64,000 nucleotides of DNA from an uncultured Clostridia bacterium (GCA_948440265.1 CAOJOK010000003.1:62001-126000), one strand, 5' to 3'. Shown: positions 54,771 to 62,971, counted from the stretch's first letter. Numbers and translations: made by a program. The notes: generated from the sequence alone by a model not told the origin.

Positions 54771-56643
54771 TTTCCGTCTCCTTGTACTGTTTATGCTCAC
54801 GTATGTGCGCCAGCAGTTTTTCTCTCGCCGCGCCGCCCCGTCTGCCGCCGAAGTTGGAGTCGGTCAGCGCGAATCTCGTGTGACGCGCGATATGCAGTTC
54901 GTGCTCGTCCAGTTCGCACACTTCTATTTTTCCGCCCGAGCAGACCGACAGGTTCTCTTTGTCGGCGCGCTTTATGTGCACCGCTCTCTCGTCCGTCTTG
55001 GACTCCCAGCCGCCGTATCCGAGCGTGTCGAGTATGCGGTAGCGCGTTTCTTCGTTCAGTCTGCCGTCGCCGTCGTACAACAGTCCGCTTTTCAGCAGTT
55101 CGAACACGGTGTTCTGCCGCATAGCCAGCGTCGAGCTCAATTCGTTTTCGGTGTCGAACACGACGTCGTCGCAACCTATGTCGGACGCGGTGAAGCTCAT
55201 AAGCTCCACTTCGCCGTTTTCGCCGACGAACTTCGTGAGCCGCGGCCGTGACGCGAACTGCTTATACAGGCGCAATATGTGCCGCCCTATCTCTCTTGCC
55301 GCCTGCCGCACGATTTCGGCGGTGACGGACAGTCTTGTGTCGTCCTGCTCTATGAGCAGTTGAAGCGCCACGCCGCTGGTCGCCGAGGACGGCACGGAGG
55401 ACGAGCGCATTATTTCCGACACGCCCGACACCGCGATAAACTCGTTTAACAGTCGGTCTTCTTCGGCGGCGAAGTCGCTCGGCACGTCGCCCGGGTTCAT
55501 CAGTCTCGGCGGCGTTCCGCCCTGACGGTACACGATTATCTTGCCGGGGCTTAACCCTTCCGCCGCCAGATTGTCCAAGTCCACCGACCCGTCTTCCACG
55601 GTCAGCACGCCCATTGCTATGCGGTTCAAGAACTCGTGCTTGCGGTTTTTGACGGCGTTGTATGCGCGCTGTATGGGTATGGCTCTTTCCACCATACTCT
55701 GACCGAAAAAGCACCCCGCTCTTTTAATGGCGTCCTGCTTTACGAACGGGAACGTCCGAGTTTGGTTTTCGCCGTTTATGTACGGCAAGCCGCCGTAATA
55801 CAGCAGTCTGCCGCCTGCGACGACCGCAAGTTCGCCCTGCGGTTTTGCCTTGCTCGGCAGAGTGTAGCGTTCTATGACGAGCGCGCCGCTTGACGTGCCC
55901 TGCGCCGCCACGCCCTGCGCCGCGCCCGAAAGCGACAGTCCGCCGCCGTCCGAAAACATTGCCGGCGCGACAACGCGCACTTCTCCGTCGGGCGGCACTC
56001 TTACCGAGTACGCGCTCTCTATGTCGTCCACGTCAACCACGCGGGCGTGAATCAGCGAACGGCAGTCCGAAACGGAGGAGCGCGTCAGCTCGTCGGGATA
56101 CAGTTCGTAAGGCGGACACACTTCTATTTTCACGTCGCCCTCGAACACGGGTTCGCCGTCTATACTGCCCACTTTGGCGCCGCCGTTTTCGTTCCAGCCT
56201 ATCTTATAAAACACGCTTCCCGTAAGCTCCGACCACACGGCGCCGTCCGAGAGTACGGAGTCCAAGTTCAGAGCCGCCGACGCGGAGGCGAGTATTTTGC
56301 TTGCCGCTTTCGCCGTCTTTATATCGCCGTCGTCGCCGCTTGCCGGACGCACGCTCATCACGGGGCGCACCCTGTTGAGTTTGGCAAGGCGCGTTTCCAC
56401 TATGGACGCGATATGGTTGAACGATTCTCTCTCCTGCCAGAAATAGTCGCGCCCGTCGTCCGTCACTTCCCCGAGCGCGTCTATCGAGCAGTGCTGATTG
56501 CCGAGCGCGAAGTTCGTGTTCAACTGCCACTGCGCTTCGAACGCGCGGCGCGCCGCTCTGCGGCGGCTGAAATCGTTTTGCACGTCGGAAACTATTTCTT
56601 CTTCCGTAAGCAGTTTATTTTCGGTTGTTTTACGGTCGGTCAC
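54751..56643 (-). CDS. Phage portal protein (P22-like)
   Basis: A 630-residue protein. Features of large portal proteins: a helical start, WLNTN-type segment (AQWQLNTNFALGNQ), the NRVRPVMSVRPASGDDGD region (about 90-107), a middle domain with IPIQRAYNAVKNRKHEFLNR (about 325), and a long helical C-terminal part (LTAEIVRQAAREIGRHIL-like). It forms the DNA gateway of the head and binds the terminase. It follows terL and two small genes and overlaps the zinc-finger gene by 4 bp. Confidence 0.78.
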   Translation of the reverse strand: MTDRKTTENKLLTEEEIVSDVQNDFSRRRAARRAFEAQWQLNTNFALGNQHCSIDALGEVTDDGRDYFWQERESFNHIASIVETRLAKLNRVRPVMSVRPASGDDGDIKTAKAASKILASASAALNLDSVLSDGAVWSELTGSVFYKIGWNENGGAKVGSIDGEPVFEGDVKIEVCPPYELYPDELTRSSVSDCRSLIHARVVDVDDIESAYSVRVPPDGEVRVVAPAMFSDGGGLSLSGAAQGVAAQGTSSGALVIERYTLPSKAKPQGELAVVAGGRLLYYGGLPYINGENQTRTFPFVKQDAIKRAGCFFGQSMVERAIPIQRAYNAVKNRKHEFLNRIAMGVLTVEDGSVDLDNLAAEGLSPGKIIVYRQGGTPPRLMNPGDVPSDFAAEEDRLLNEFIAVSGVSEIMRSSSVPSSATSGVALQLLIEQDDTRLSVTAEIVRQAAREIGRHILRLYKQFASRPRLTKFVGENGEVELMSFTASDIGCDDVVFDTENELSSTLAMRQNTVFELLKSGLLYDGDGRLNEETRYRILDTLGYGGWESKTDERAVHIKRADKENLSVCSGGKIEVCELDEHELHIARHTRFALTDSNFGGRRGGAAREKLLAHIREHKQYKETESGTERQ

Positions 56644-56849
56644 TGCTTCTTCTCCTTTTTCTTTGCCGTTTCTATGCTTTTCGGCACGAGCGACGCGCCT
56701 ATCAGATTATAGAGCTGTATCAGGCATTTATCGCAGACGTGCAGGCGGCTGCCTATGCCGACGCGGTTGAATTTTATCGTCTTGGACGCGCGGTTGTTGC
56801 ACGCGCCCATTTCGCACTTTATCTTATACTTCGTATCAATCAGTTCCAT
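56640..56849 (-). CDS. Small zinc-finger protein
   Basis: A 69-residue protein with CEMGAC at 12-17 and CDKC at about 39-42, a plausible four-Cys zinc site, and a Lys-rich tail (TAKKKEKKQ). GGGGAG precedes the ATG. It could bind DNA near the packaging motor; role unknown. Confidence 0.6.
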   Translation of the reverse strand: MELIDTKYKIKCEMGACNNRASKTIKFNRVGIGSRLHVCDKCLIQLYNLIGASLVPKSIETAKKKEKKQ

Positions 56850-56861
56850 TTTTTCTCCCCG

Positions 56862-57131
56862 TTATTGTTTTAGTTCCGTTTCCAATTTAGAGCACAGCTC
56901 TATAAGTTCTTCGTCCGAAAGCGCGGTTATATCCGTTTCGCCATTCAGCGCAAGCAGCAGTTTTGCCGCCGTCACGTCGGCAGGCGTTTCCTTTTCCACC
57001 ACTCTGCGCTTTATGAGTTTGAGTTCGCCGTCCGCGTCCGCGCCGTATTCCTCGCTGGTTTCTTCGCTCTTATACCCGACCGCTCTTTTTACGAGAGCTT
57101 TTATTACGCTGTCTTTTTCCCTTTCGTTCAC
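56862..57131 (-). CDS. Terminase small subunit-like fragment
   Basis: An 89-residue protein with ALVKRAVGYKSEETSEEY and KRRVVEKETPADVTAAKLLL, a pattern common in the C-terminal half of phage terminase small subunits. The usual N-terminal helix-turn-helix is missing. That DNA-binding role may be played by the HTH protein at 59.4-59.9 kb. GTG start with GGGAG, overlapping the terL stop. The role is inferred. Confidence 0.5.
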   Translation of the reverse strand: MNEREKDSVIKALVKRAVGYKSEETSEEYGADADGELKLIKRRVVEKETPADVTAAKLLLALNGETDITALSDEELIELCSKLETELKQ

Positions 57132-58570
57132 AATCTCCCCCTGTTTGACGTGCGTATCAGTCTGTCCTTGAACGCCGCCTGTTCGCTTTTGGTGCGCACG
57201 ATTTCGGCGTGCGGTTTAGGTCGGCTCATCAGATAGTACCGCAATTCGTCCAGGGCGTGGTCGTCGCGCTTTATCGGTGCGTCGCCCTGCGACCAGCGAT
57301 ACGTCTTTAACTCCCGTATCAGGTTCGTGCAGTTTTCGAATATGAACAGTTTTGGTCTGCCGTTTTCGCCCTTTAAGTATCTCTTGACCTGCGCTATGCC
57401 CGAGTACAGGTTTTTGTCCACGTCGGGATTTACGCACACGCCGAGCTCGAAAAACAGCGCCGACACGCTGGCGACGGACGACAGCGTCTGCTGGTTTGCC
57501 GCGCTGTCTATGAGCGCGCTCACCCTGCCGAAGCTGTCCCGTTTCCAATTCAGGCTGTCGGAGACGCTCTTGATTTTTTCGGCGTGGTAGCCTATATCCC
57601 TGCCTGCTTCGTAATGCTCGGCGACCACGAACACCGTTCCGTCGCCGTCCACGGCATACCAATGGCAGGACGTGGGGTTGTTCAGTCCCGGGTCTATCGA
57701 CAGCTTGTCCTGCCACTCTCTCGGGACGTCGAACGGCTTTATTACGTGAAGCTCGGGCGCGAATTCGGGGTATACGAGTCCGCTCTTATCTGCGAACTTT
57801 CCGTATCTGCGCGTCTGCAAAGCCGTTTCGTCCAGCGACGCGGCGACGCGCTCTATCTCGCTTTCGTCGAGATAGGGATTGTCCGCCCACTCCATTGTTT
57901 CGCTCCACACCTCTGGGTCGTCATAGCAGTTCATATATATCCGCTCGTAAATGAACGTCATACCTTTGAGCGGCGTCATTGTTCCGAACACGTCGCCCTT
58001 TCTGTCTATTACGCGCATACAGCACTCGTCGTATACGTCTTCGGGCGGTTCTTCGTCGAACCACACGAAATCCAGCGACGCGCCCTGAAACTTTTCCCGA
58101 CCCATTTCGCAGCTTTTGAAGCACAGCGTGCTTATTCCGCCGAACACGTTTTTCACCGATATGGTGTCTATGATTCCGCTCTGCGGCGACGAGCTTTTTC
58201 CGCTTTCCATAACTATTTCGGCAATCCAATCCTTTCGCAGATAGGACAGTATTTTTGCCTGCGCCACGTCGCGCTGAACCTGTCTTGTAAGCGATACCGC
58301 CCAGCCGCGCACGTCCTTGCGGTTCTTTCTGTACGGGTGGTTGCCGCGCAGCATCCACACAGTTTCCGCCGCGCCGCATTCCGTCTTGCCGCTTCGGTTG
58401 CCGCCGAACACCCAGCGGTTGCGCTTTTCGCACTTATGAAACGCCAGCTGTTTTTTATGAACCTTATCGCCCGTATTGTATTTTGCCAGCCTGTCCGACT
58501 TTCGGCGCAGAAGAAGCTCCTGCCGAGCCGCTATCAAAAGGCGCGATTTCGCCCTGTAAATATCGTCCAC
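57128..58570 (-). CDS. Terminase large subunit
   Basis: A 480-residue DNA-packaging motor. N-terminal ATPase: Walker A GGNRSGKT (56-63), Walker B FVWFDEE (168-174), and a coupling motif FGTMTP (about 195-200). C-terminal RNase H-like nuclease: Asp293 in SIDPGLNNP, a second acidic Asp in ALIDSAA (about 350), and DDHALDELRYYL near the end. All catalytic parts are present. First gene of the structural operon on this strand after the HTH gene and the plus-strand SH3 gene. Confidence 0.93.
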   Translation of the reverse strand: MDDIYRAKSRLLIAARQELLLRRKSDRLAKYNTGDKVHKKQLAFHKCEKRNRWVFGGNRSGKTECGAAETVWMLRGNHPYRKNRKDVRGWAVSLTRQVQRDVAQAKILSYLRKDWIAEIVMESGKSSSPQSGIIDTISVKNVFGGISTLCFKSCEMGREKFQGASLDFVWFDEEPPEDVYDECCMRVIDRKGDVFGTMTPLKGMTFIYERIYMNCYDDPEVWSETMEWADNPYLDESEIERVAASLDETALQTRRYGKFADKSGLVYPEFAPELHVIKPFDVPREWQDKLSIDPGLNNPTSCHWYAVDGDGTVFVVAEHYEAGRDIGYHAEKIKSVSDSLNWKRDSFGRVSALIDSAANQQTLSSVASVSALFFELGVCVNPDVDKNLYSGIAQVKRYLKGENGRPKLFIFENCTNLIRELKTYRWSQGDAPIKRDDHALDELRYYLMSRPKPHAEIVRTKSEQAAFKDRLIRTSNRGRL

Positions 58571-58634
58571 ACTCTCACCCCGCTTTCCCCGTTATTTCGA
58601 CTTTATTCGACGCAATTCGCACTTTGCCGATGGG

Positions 58635-58640
58635 TATAAT
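58635..58640 (+). promoter_or_regulatory. -10 box of the SH3 gene, near-leaderless
   Basis: TATAAT ends 5 bp before the first ATG and 8 bp before the second. No good -35 and no ribosome site is seen. Confidence 0.45.
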
Positions 58641-58645
58641 TCAAT

Positions 58646-59350
58646 ATGATGAACACTCTTATATCGTTTTTAATATCGTTGAGTCTTTTTCTGCCCACCG
58701 ACCTTACCTATGCGCGCATTAAAAGCGGCGCGGCGCTTTGCGATTTTATAGGCGGAGAGTACGTCGAAACAGCCGTTCTGCCGCCGACGTTTTACGTCGC
58801 CGTGCTCAAAGAAAACGACGACGGCTACTGTCTTGTCAGCTATATGGACGTGACGGGTTTCGTCAAGGCGGAGGCACTCGAAAAAGTGGACTTCACGCCC
58901 AAAACCAAATATGCCGACTGCGGTTTTACCGTCAGTAACGACAGTCAGCCCGCCAACCTGCGCTCCGCCCCGACGCGCGGCGACAACGTGATTGCCGTTA
59001 TGCCGAACGGCGCTGTCGGCAAAGTCATAGGCACAGCCGTCGGCGACGAGCTTATAAACGGCGCGGGCGGAATATGGTATTACGTGCGGTATGAAAACGG
59101 CGGCACTTTGACATACGGTTACGTCTACAACGCGCACATAACCGCCGAGCCGTTCGGCGTGGGCAGCGACGAGCGCGAACCGCAAAAGGACGGCGGCATA
59201 CAAGGCGAGCGGGAACAGTCCGCTTTCGAGCTGTCCCCGCCCCTGCAAATAGTCTTGATAGTCGCCCTGTGTCTGCCCGTCGTCTTCTGCGCGTTTATGC
59301 TCCGCAAAAAGAAGTCCCCGAAAAAGGACAGCCCAAAGACGGACAGCTAG
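58646..59350 (+). CDS. SH3-domain membrane protein in the phage block
   Basis: A 234-residue protein on the opposite strand to the phage genes. A signal peptide or anchor (about 3-23), an SH3-like bacterial domain (NLRSAPTRGDNVIAVMPNGA, WYYVRYENGG, YGYVYNAHI, about 103-168), a linker, then a transmembrane helix (about 201-221) and a basic Lys/Ser tail. Bacterial SH3 domains often bind cell wall. It lies between terL and the HTH gene, with 2 bp to the convergent neighbour. Placed like phage cargo (a moron) or a host gene caught between. Confidence 0.8.
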   Translation: MMNTLISFLISLSLFLPTDLTYARIKSGAALCDFIGGEYVETAVLPPTFYVAVLKENDDGYCLVSYMDVTGFVKAEALEKVDFTPKTKYADCGFTVSNDSQPANLRSAPTRGDNVIAVMPNGAVGKVIGTAVGDELINGAGGIWYYVRYENGGTLTYGYVYNAHITAEPFGVGSDEREPQKDGGIQGEREQSAFELSPPLQIVLIVALCLPVVFCAFMLRKKKSPKKDSPKTDS

Positions 59351-59352
59351 GC

Positions 59353-59856
59353 TTAAACGCTTGCCGCCGCCAACGCCGCCGACGCCGCTTCGCAGACGGG
59401 CAGGCTCTTTGTTTCACGCTCTCTCGTCTTGGCGCGTTTCAGTCTTGCGTAGGTTCTGGCAAACAGCGGTATGTCCGCATATTCGCGGCGCATTTTTTCT
59501 CCGTCGTAACCCAAGCCCGACAGCGTTTTCGCCGCCGAGCGCAACAGGCGTTTGAGTATGCGGTGGACTTTGACGCGCGAGCAGCCTTCGCTCTCGGCTA
59601 TTTCCGCCGCGGAACGGGTTAGATAGGACGTCAGATACCTTTCGTCTTCGCCCATCTTACAGCTTATTCTGTCGCACAGCACTTTGGCGTTGACCGCTCT
59701 GCGCTTCAAGTCGTTTATCTCGTTCATTCTCTGCACCACGGCATAGACGTCGTCCGTCATATTCAGCGATTCGGTTTCCGCGCGCTTTTCGTACATTCTT
59801 GCCATACTGCCGAACTTGGGGCGCAGTGCAAGCAACGTGAGTATCCATATTTCCAT
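59353..59856 (-). CDS. HTH protein, sigma-region-4-like / phage late regulator
   Basis: A 167-residue protein. The core SAAEIAESEGCSRVKVHRIL (about 83-102) is a helix-turn-helix like that of sigma factor region 4 and of phage ArpU-type or terminase-small regulators. The N-terminal half is helical with many Arg and Glu. The ATG has AGGAGG 10 bp upstream. First gene of the phage block; probably turns on the structural genes or marks DNA for packaging. Confidence 0.65.
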   Translation of the reverse strand: MEIWILTLLALRPKFGSMARMYEKRAETESLNMTDDVYAVVQRMNEINDLKRRAVNAKVLCDRISCKMGEDERYLTSYLTRSAAEIAESEGCSRVKVHRILKRLLRSAAKTLSGLGYDGEKMRREYADIPLFARTYARLKRAKTRERETKSLPVCEAASAALAAASV

Positions 59857-59984
59857 TTTTTTAAAGCCTCCTTGTCCCTACTCTCTCCCCAAAAGATTTC
59901 GGGCGTTTAAATTGATATGATATGAAAGGGCGTAAAACTTCAAGTTCCCATAACTTTGTCTTACGCACATATAATAACACAAAA

Positions 59985-60007
59985 AGAGTGACAATGCCTG
60001 TCACTCT
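59985..60007. terminator. Terminator between icd and the phage block
   Basis: AGAGTGACA and TGTCACTCT form a perfect 9-bp stem with T runs on one side and A run on the other. It isolates the phage genes from icd transcription. Confidence 0.88.
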
Positions 60008-60041
60008 CTTTTTTTTGTTTCAAATTTTTTTTCGATTTTTT

Positions 60042-61244
60042 TCAGTCTTTCATATAGCTTGCGATTTTTTCCAGAAACGCGAACGAGTCCAGCTTCACGG
60101 GTTTATTCTTTCCCTTATATATTCCCGTCAAATCGCCCGTCATAAAGCCGTCCGCAATGCAGTCGGTCGTTGCCTTTTCCAGACGCTCGGCAAAGTCAAA
60201 AAGCGGCTTATTGTTTTCCGTCTGCGCTCTCTTTTTCAGCGCGCCGCTCCAGGCGAATATCGTGGCTACGGAGTTGGTGGAAGTGGTTTCGCCGTTTAGA
60301 TATTTATAATAATGTCTTGTGACGGTGCCGTGCGCCGCTTCGTATTCGAAACAGCCGTCGGGCGAAACCAGCACCGACGTCATCATTGCCAGCGAGCCGA
60401 AAGCCGTCGCCACCATATCGCTCATAACGTCGCCGTCGTAATTTTTCAGCGCCCAGATAAAGCCGCCTTCGCTTCTAATCACTCTTGCCACGGAGTCGTC
60501 TATCAAGGAGTATTCGTATTTTAGTCCCTGTTTTTCGAACCTGTCCTTATATTCTTCGAACACTTCGGCAAACAGCGCCTTGAATCTGCCGTCGTAAAGT
60601 TTGGATATGGTATCCTTGGTTGCAAACCACACGTCCTGTTTCGTGTCCAGAGCATAGTTGAAGCAGGAGCGCGCAAACGCTTTTATGGACTTGTCCGTGT
60701 TGTAAAGTCCCTGCACGACGCCGCCGCCGTCGAACTCGAATATTGTCTTATTGACCTTATTTCCGTCCTTATCCGTCACGACGAGTTCCGCCTTGGCTCC
60801 GCCGTCCACGACGAGTTCCTTATTCTTGTACACGTCGCCGTATGCGTGGCGCGCGACGGTTATGGGCTTTTTCCAGCCGCCCACATACGGCGTTATGCCC
60901 TTGACTATTATCGGAGAGCGGAACACGGTGCCGTCCAAAGCCGCCCTTATCGTGCCGTTGGGCGACGCCCACATCTCGGACAGGTTATACTCCTGCACTC
61001 TCTGCGCGTTCGGCGTTATCGTGGCGCACTTGACACCGACTCCGTGTTTTTTTACGGCGGCGGCGGCACGGTGCGTGACTTCGTCTTTCGTCCTTTCGCG
61101 CTCTTTCAGTCCCAAATCGTAGAACTCCGTGTTCAAATCGAGATAGGGTTCGAGCAGTATTTCCTTTATTTTGTCCCACAGCACGCGCGTCATTTCGTCG
61201 CCCTGCATTTCCACTATCGGCTCGCGCCAGCTTATTTTCGACAT
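60042..61244 (-). CDS. icd: NADP-dependent isocitrate dehydrogenase (eukaryote-like type)
   Basis: A 400-residue enzyme that oxidises isocitrate to 2-oxoglutarate. The homodimer type shared with eukaryotes: VEMQGDEMTRVLWD at the start, SPNGTIRAALDGTVFR (about 94-109), ITPYVGGWKKPITVARHAYGD (substrate Arg and Lys), NYDGDVMSDMVA (metal Asp) and the NADP loop EAAHGTVTRHY. It provides 2-oxoglutarate for glutamate in organisms with a partial citric acid cycle. Own promoter just after the repeat cluster. Confidence 0.96.
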   Translation of the reverse strand: MSKISWREPIVEMQGDEMTRVLWDKIKEILLEPYLDLNTEFYDLGLKERERTKDEVTHRAAAAVKKHGVGVKCATITPNAQRVQEYNLSEMWASPNGTIRAALDGTVFRSPIIVKGITPYVGGWKKPITVARHAYGDVYKNKELVVDGGAKAELVVTDKDGNKVNKTIFEFDGGGVVQGLYNTDKSIKAFARSCFNYALDTKQDVWFATKDTISKLYDGRFKALFAEVFEEYKDRFEKQGLKYEYSLIDDSVARVIRSEGGFIWALKNYDGDVMSDMVATAFGSLAMMTSVLVSPDGCFEYEAAHGTVTRHYYKYLNGETTSTNSVATIFAWSGALKKRAQTENNKPLFDFAERLEKATTDCIADGFMTGDLTGIYKGKNKPVKLDSFAFLEKIASYMKD

Positions 61245-61282
61245 TGTTGCCTCCGACTGTTTTTGAAAGTATTATATCGTTT

Positions 61283-61311
61283 ATTATAGCACAGTTTATT
61301 CGGAAAAGCAA
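61283..61311 (-). promoter_or_regulatory. Promoter of icd
   Basis: TTGCTT (61306-61311), 17-bp spacer, TATAAT (61283-61288); a second TATAAT follows at 61270-61275. Confidence 0.72.
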
Positions 61312-61410
61312 TCGTATCGGGGTGCGCGTTTTAATGGGGCGCAGAGGGCTGACGGGAAATGAGAGAAAGACAAGGAAAACGGGGGTTTTGTGGTAGGAGT
61401 TTGTAATCGC

Positions 61411-61472
61411 TTTGATGCAGGGGATTTCTCCGCTTCGCATACTTCGTATGCTTCGGTCGAAATGACATTAAA
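61411..61472. repeat. Short palindromic repeat B, copy 5
   Basis: Central stem GCATAC-TTC-GTATGC, again a different but paired sequence. Lies in the 629-bp icd-ddl gap, which holds only repeats and the icd promoter. Confidence 0.8.
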
Positions 61473-61535
61473 TAAATAGAGAAATGACAAGGAAATTGCG
61501 TGCAGAAAGAGAGTGCGTGAAAAGTACAGAGTGTC

Positions 61536-61659
61536 CTGACGGCGCAGTCGCGCAAAAGACAAGGCAAACGAGCATTTGCGAAAGGGCGTGTACTTTGATG
61601 TACTCGCCCCGAGCAAATGTGAAGTTTAACGCAGTGTTTTGCGATGAATGTGACGTCAG
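61536..61659. repeat. MITE-like element A, copy 5
   Basis: A 124-bp diverged copy: ends CTGACGGCGCAGTCGC and TGACGTCAG. Stems CATTTGC/GCAAATG and GGGCGTGTAC/GTACTCGCCC. Directly followed by copy 6. Confidence 0.7.
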
Positions 61660-61660
61660 G

Positions 61661-61784
61661 CTGACGGCATAGAAACGAGCAGTTCAAGGAAGTCCGAGCG
61701 GCTTTCGACGGGAGCGTACTTTGCGTACGTGACCGAGAAAGCGCGAAGGCTGACGCAGAAATACGAAGTTTATATGCTCGTCAG
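61661..61784. repeat. MITE-like element A, copy 6
   Basis: A 124-bp copy with the clearest ends (CTGACGGCATAGAAACG and the complement of CTGACGAGCATATAAACTTCG). Stem GCTTTC/GAAAGC. In tandem with copy 5. Confidence 0.75.
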
Positions 61785-61843
61785 CAGGGGATTTCTCCGC
61801 TTCGCGCGCTTAAAAGCGCGCTTCGGTCGAAATGACATTGGAA
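61785..61843. repeat. Short palindromic repeat B, copy 6
   Basis: Central stem GCGCGC-TTAAAA-GCGCGC. Sandwiched between element A copy 6 and another A right end at 61852-61870, as if it had inserted there. Confidence 0.75.
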
Positions 61844-61851
61844 AAAGGTGC

Positions 61852-61870
61852 AAAGTTTATATGCCGTCAG
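61852..61870. repeat. Right-end remnant of element A
   Basis: AAAGTTTATATGCCGTCAG matches the right end of element A and stops 3 bp before the ddl stop codon. Confidence 0.65.
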
Positions 61871-61873
61871 GAA

Positions 61874-62971
61874 TTAGGATTTTATGCCGTTCGACTTAAC
61901 TCTCTTCCCGAAAGTATGCGTCAGGGCGTTTTTGTTTGCCGTGCGGTTTTTTGCTATTTCGACAAGGCGTTCGGTGAGTGTTTTCAAATCGTATATACCT
62001 GCGAAAAGGTAGTACGCGAGCGAACCCGGGACGGTGTTTATTTCGTTGACGTAAATTTCGCCGTCCTTTATGAGAAAGTCCACTCTCGCCACGCCGTCGC
62101 ACCGCACGGCTTTGAACGCCGCCGCGGTCAGCTCCTTTATCCGCTCCGTTAGTTTTTCGTCTATGTCCGCAGGCATCCTGCGCTTTGTTTCTTCCTTGCC
62201 CTTACCGCCGCCGAGATATTTGTCTTCATAGCTTAAAAACTCCGTCCAGCCTATCGGCTGTTCGGTCTGCGACACTTCCACGCCCTTATCGCACTCGCCT
62301 ATCGCGGCGCAGTTGACTTCTATAAAGTCTTCCAGAGCCTGCTCCACTATTACCCTGTTATCGAAAGCGAACGCCGCTCTCATACCGCCAAAGAGTTCTT
62401 CAAAGCTATGCGCCACCTTTATGCCTATACTGCTTCCGAGATTTACGGGTTTTACAATCAGCGGAAAGGCAAAGTCCTTTTTCAGCGTTTCGGCAAACGC
62501 GTACGTTTCGTCGAAAAACTCGTCCGCTTTCACTTCTATATACTTGACGCAGGGCAAGCCCGACGCCTGAAAAAGGCGTTTCATAATCACCTTATCCATT
62601 CCGACCGCGCTTGCCAGCACGCCGCCGCCCGTATACGGTATGCCGCTCATTTCCAGCAGTCCCTGCAGACAGCCGTCTTCGCCGTATGCGCCGTGACAGC
62701 AGTTGACTACGGCTTCCGCCGTCTTTATCCGCCTGCCCCTGTCGTCGTAAAGTCCACTGTCGTTCGGCATAAAGTGCACTCTCTTGCAGCCCTTTGCCGA
62801 AAACTTTTCAAAGGTCTTTATCTCGTCGAACCTGTCGCCGATATAGAAATCGCCCTTGCCGTCTATGTATATGCCCGTCGCCTTTTTGCCGAGCGCGTTT
62901 AAAGTCATTACGCCCGTGACTATGCTGACGTCGTGTTCGCACGAGCGTCCGCCGAAAATTACCGCTATCAT
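61874..62971 (-). CDS. ddl: D-alanine-D-alanine ligase
   Basis: A 365-residue ATP-grasp ligase that makes the D-Ala-D-Ala end of the peptidoglycan stem. N-terminal VIFGGRSCEHDVS is the Ddl signature with the first-subsite Glu; PLIVKPVNLGSSIG (about 173) binds ATP; GVARVDFLI and VNEINTVPGS (about 325) hold the metal ligands. The omega-loop reads FLSYEDKYLGGG, the Tyr-Lys pattern of D-Ala and not D-Lac ligases. GGAGG precedes the ATG. Confidence 0.94.
   Translation of the reverse strand: MIAVIFGGRSCEHDVSIVTGVMTLNALGKKATGIYIDGKGDFYIGDRFDEIKTFEKFSAKGCKRVHFMPNDSGLYDDRGRRIKTAEAVVNCCHGAYGEDGCLQGLLEMSGIPYTGGGVLASAVGMDKVIMKRLFQASGLPCVKYIEVKADEFFDETYAFAETLKKDFAFPLIVKPVNLGSSIGIKVAHSFEELFGGMRAAFAFDNRVIVEQALEDFIEVNCAAIGECDKGVEVSQTEQPIGWTEFLSYEDKYLGGGKGKEETKRRMPADIDEKLTERIKELTAAAFKAVRCDGVARVDFLIKDGEIYVNEINTVPGSLAYYLFAGIYDLKTLTERLVEIAKNRTANKNALTHTFGKRVKSNGIKS

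Noticed and set aside
12721..61870. A CRISPR array or IS element as explanation of the dispersed repeats
   Set aside because: Copies are kilobases apart, not regularly spaced, have inverted ends, and carry no cas or transposase gene.
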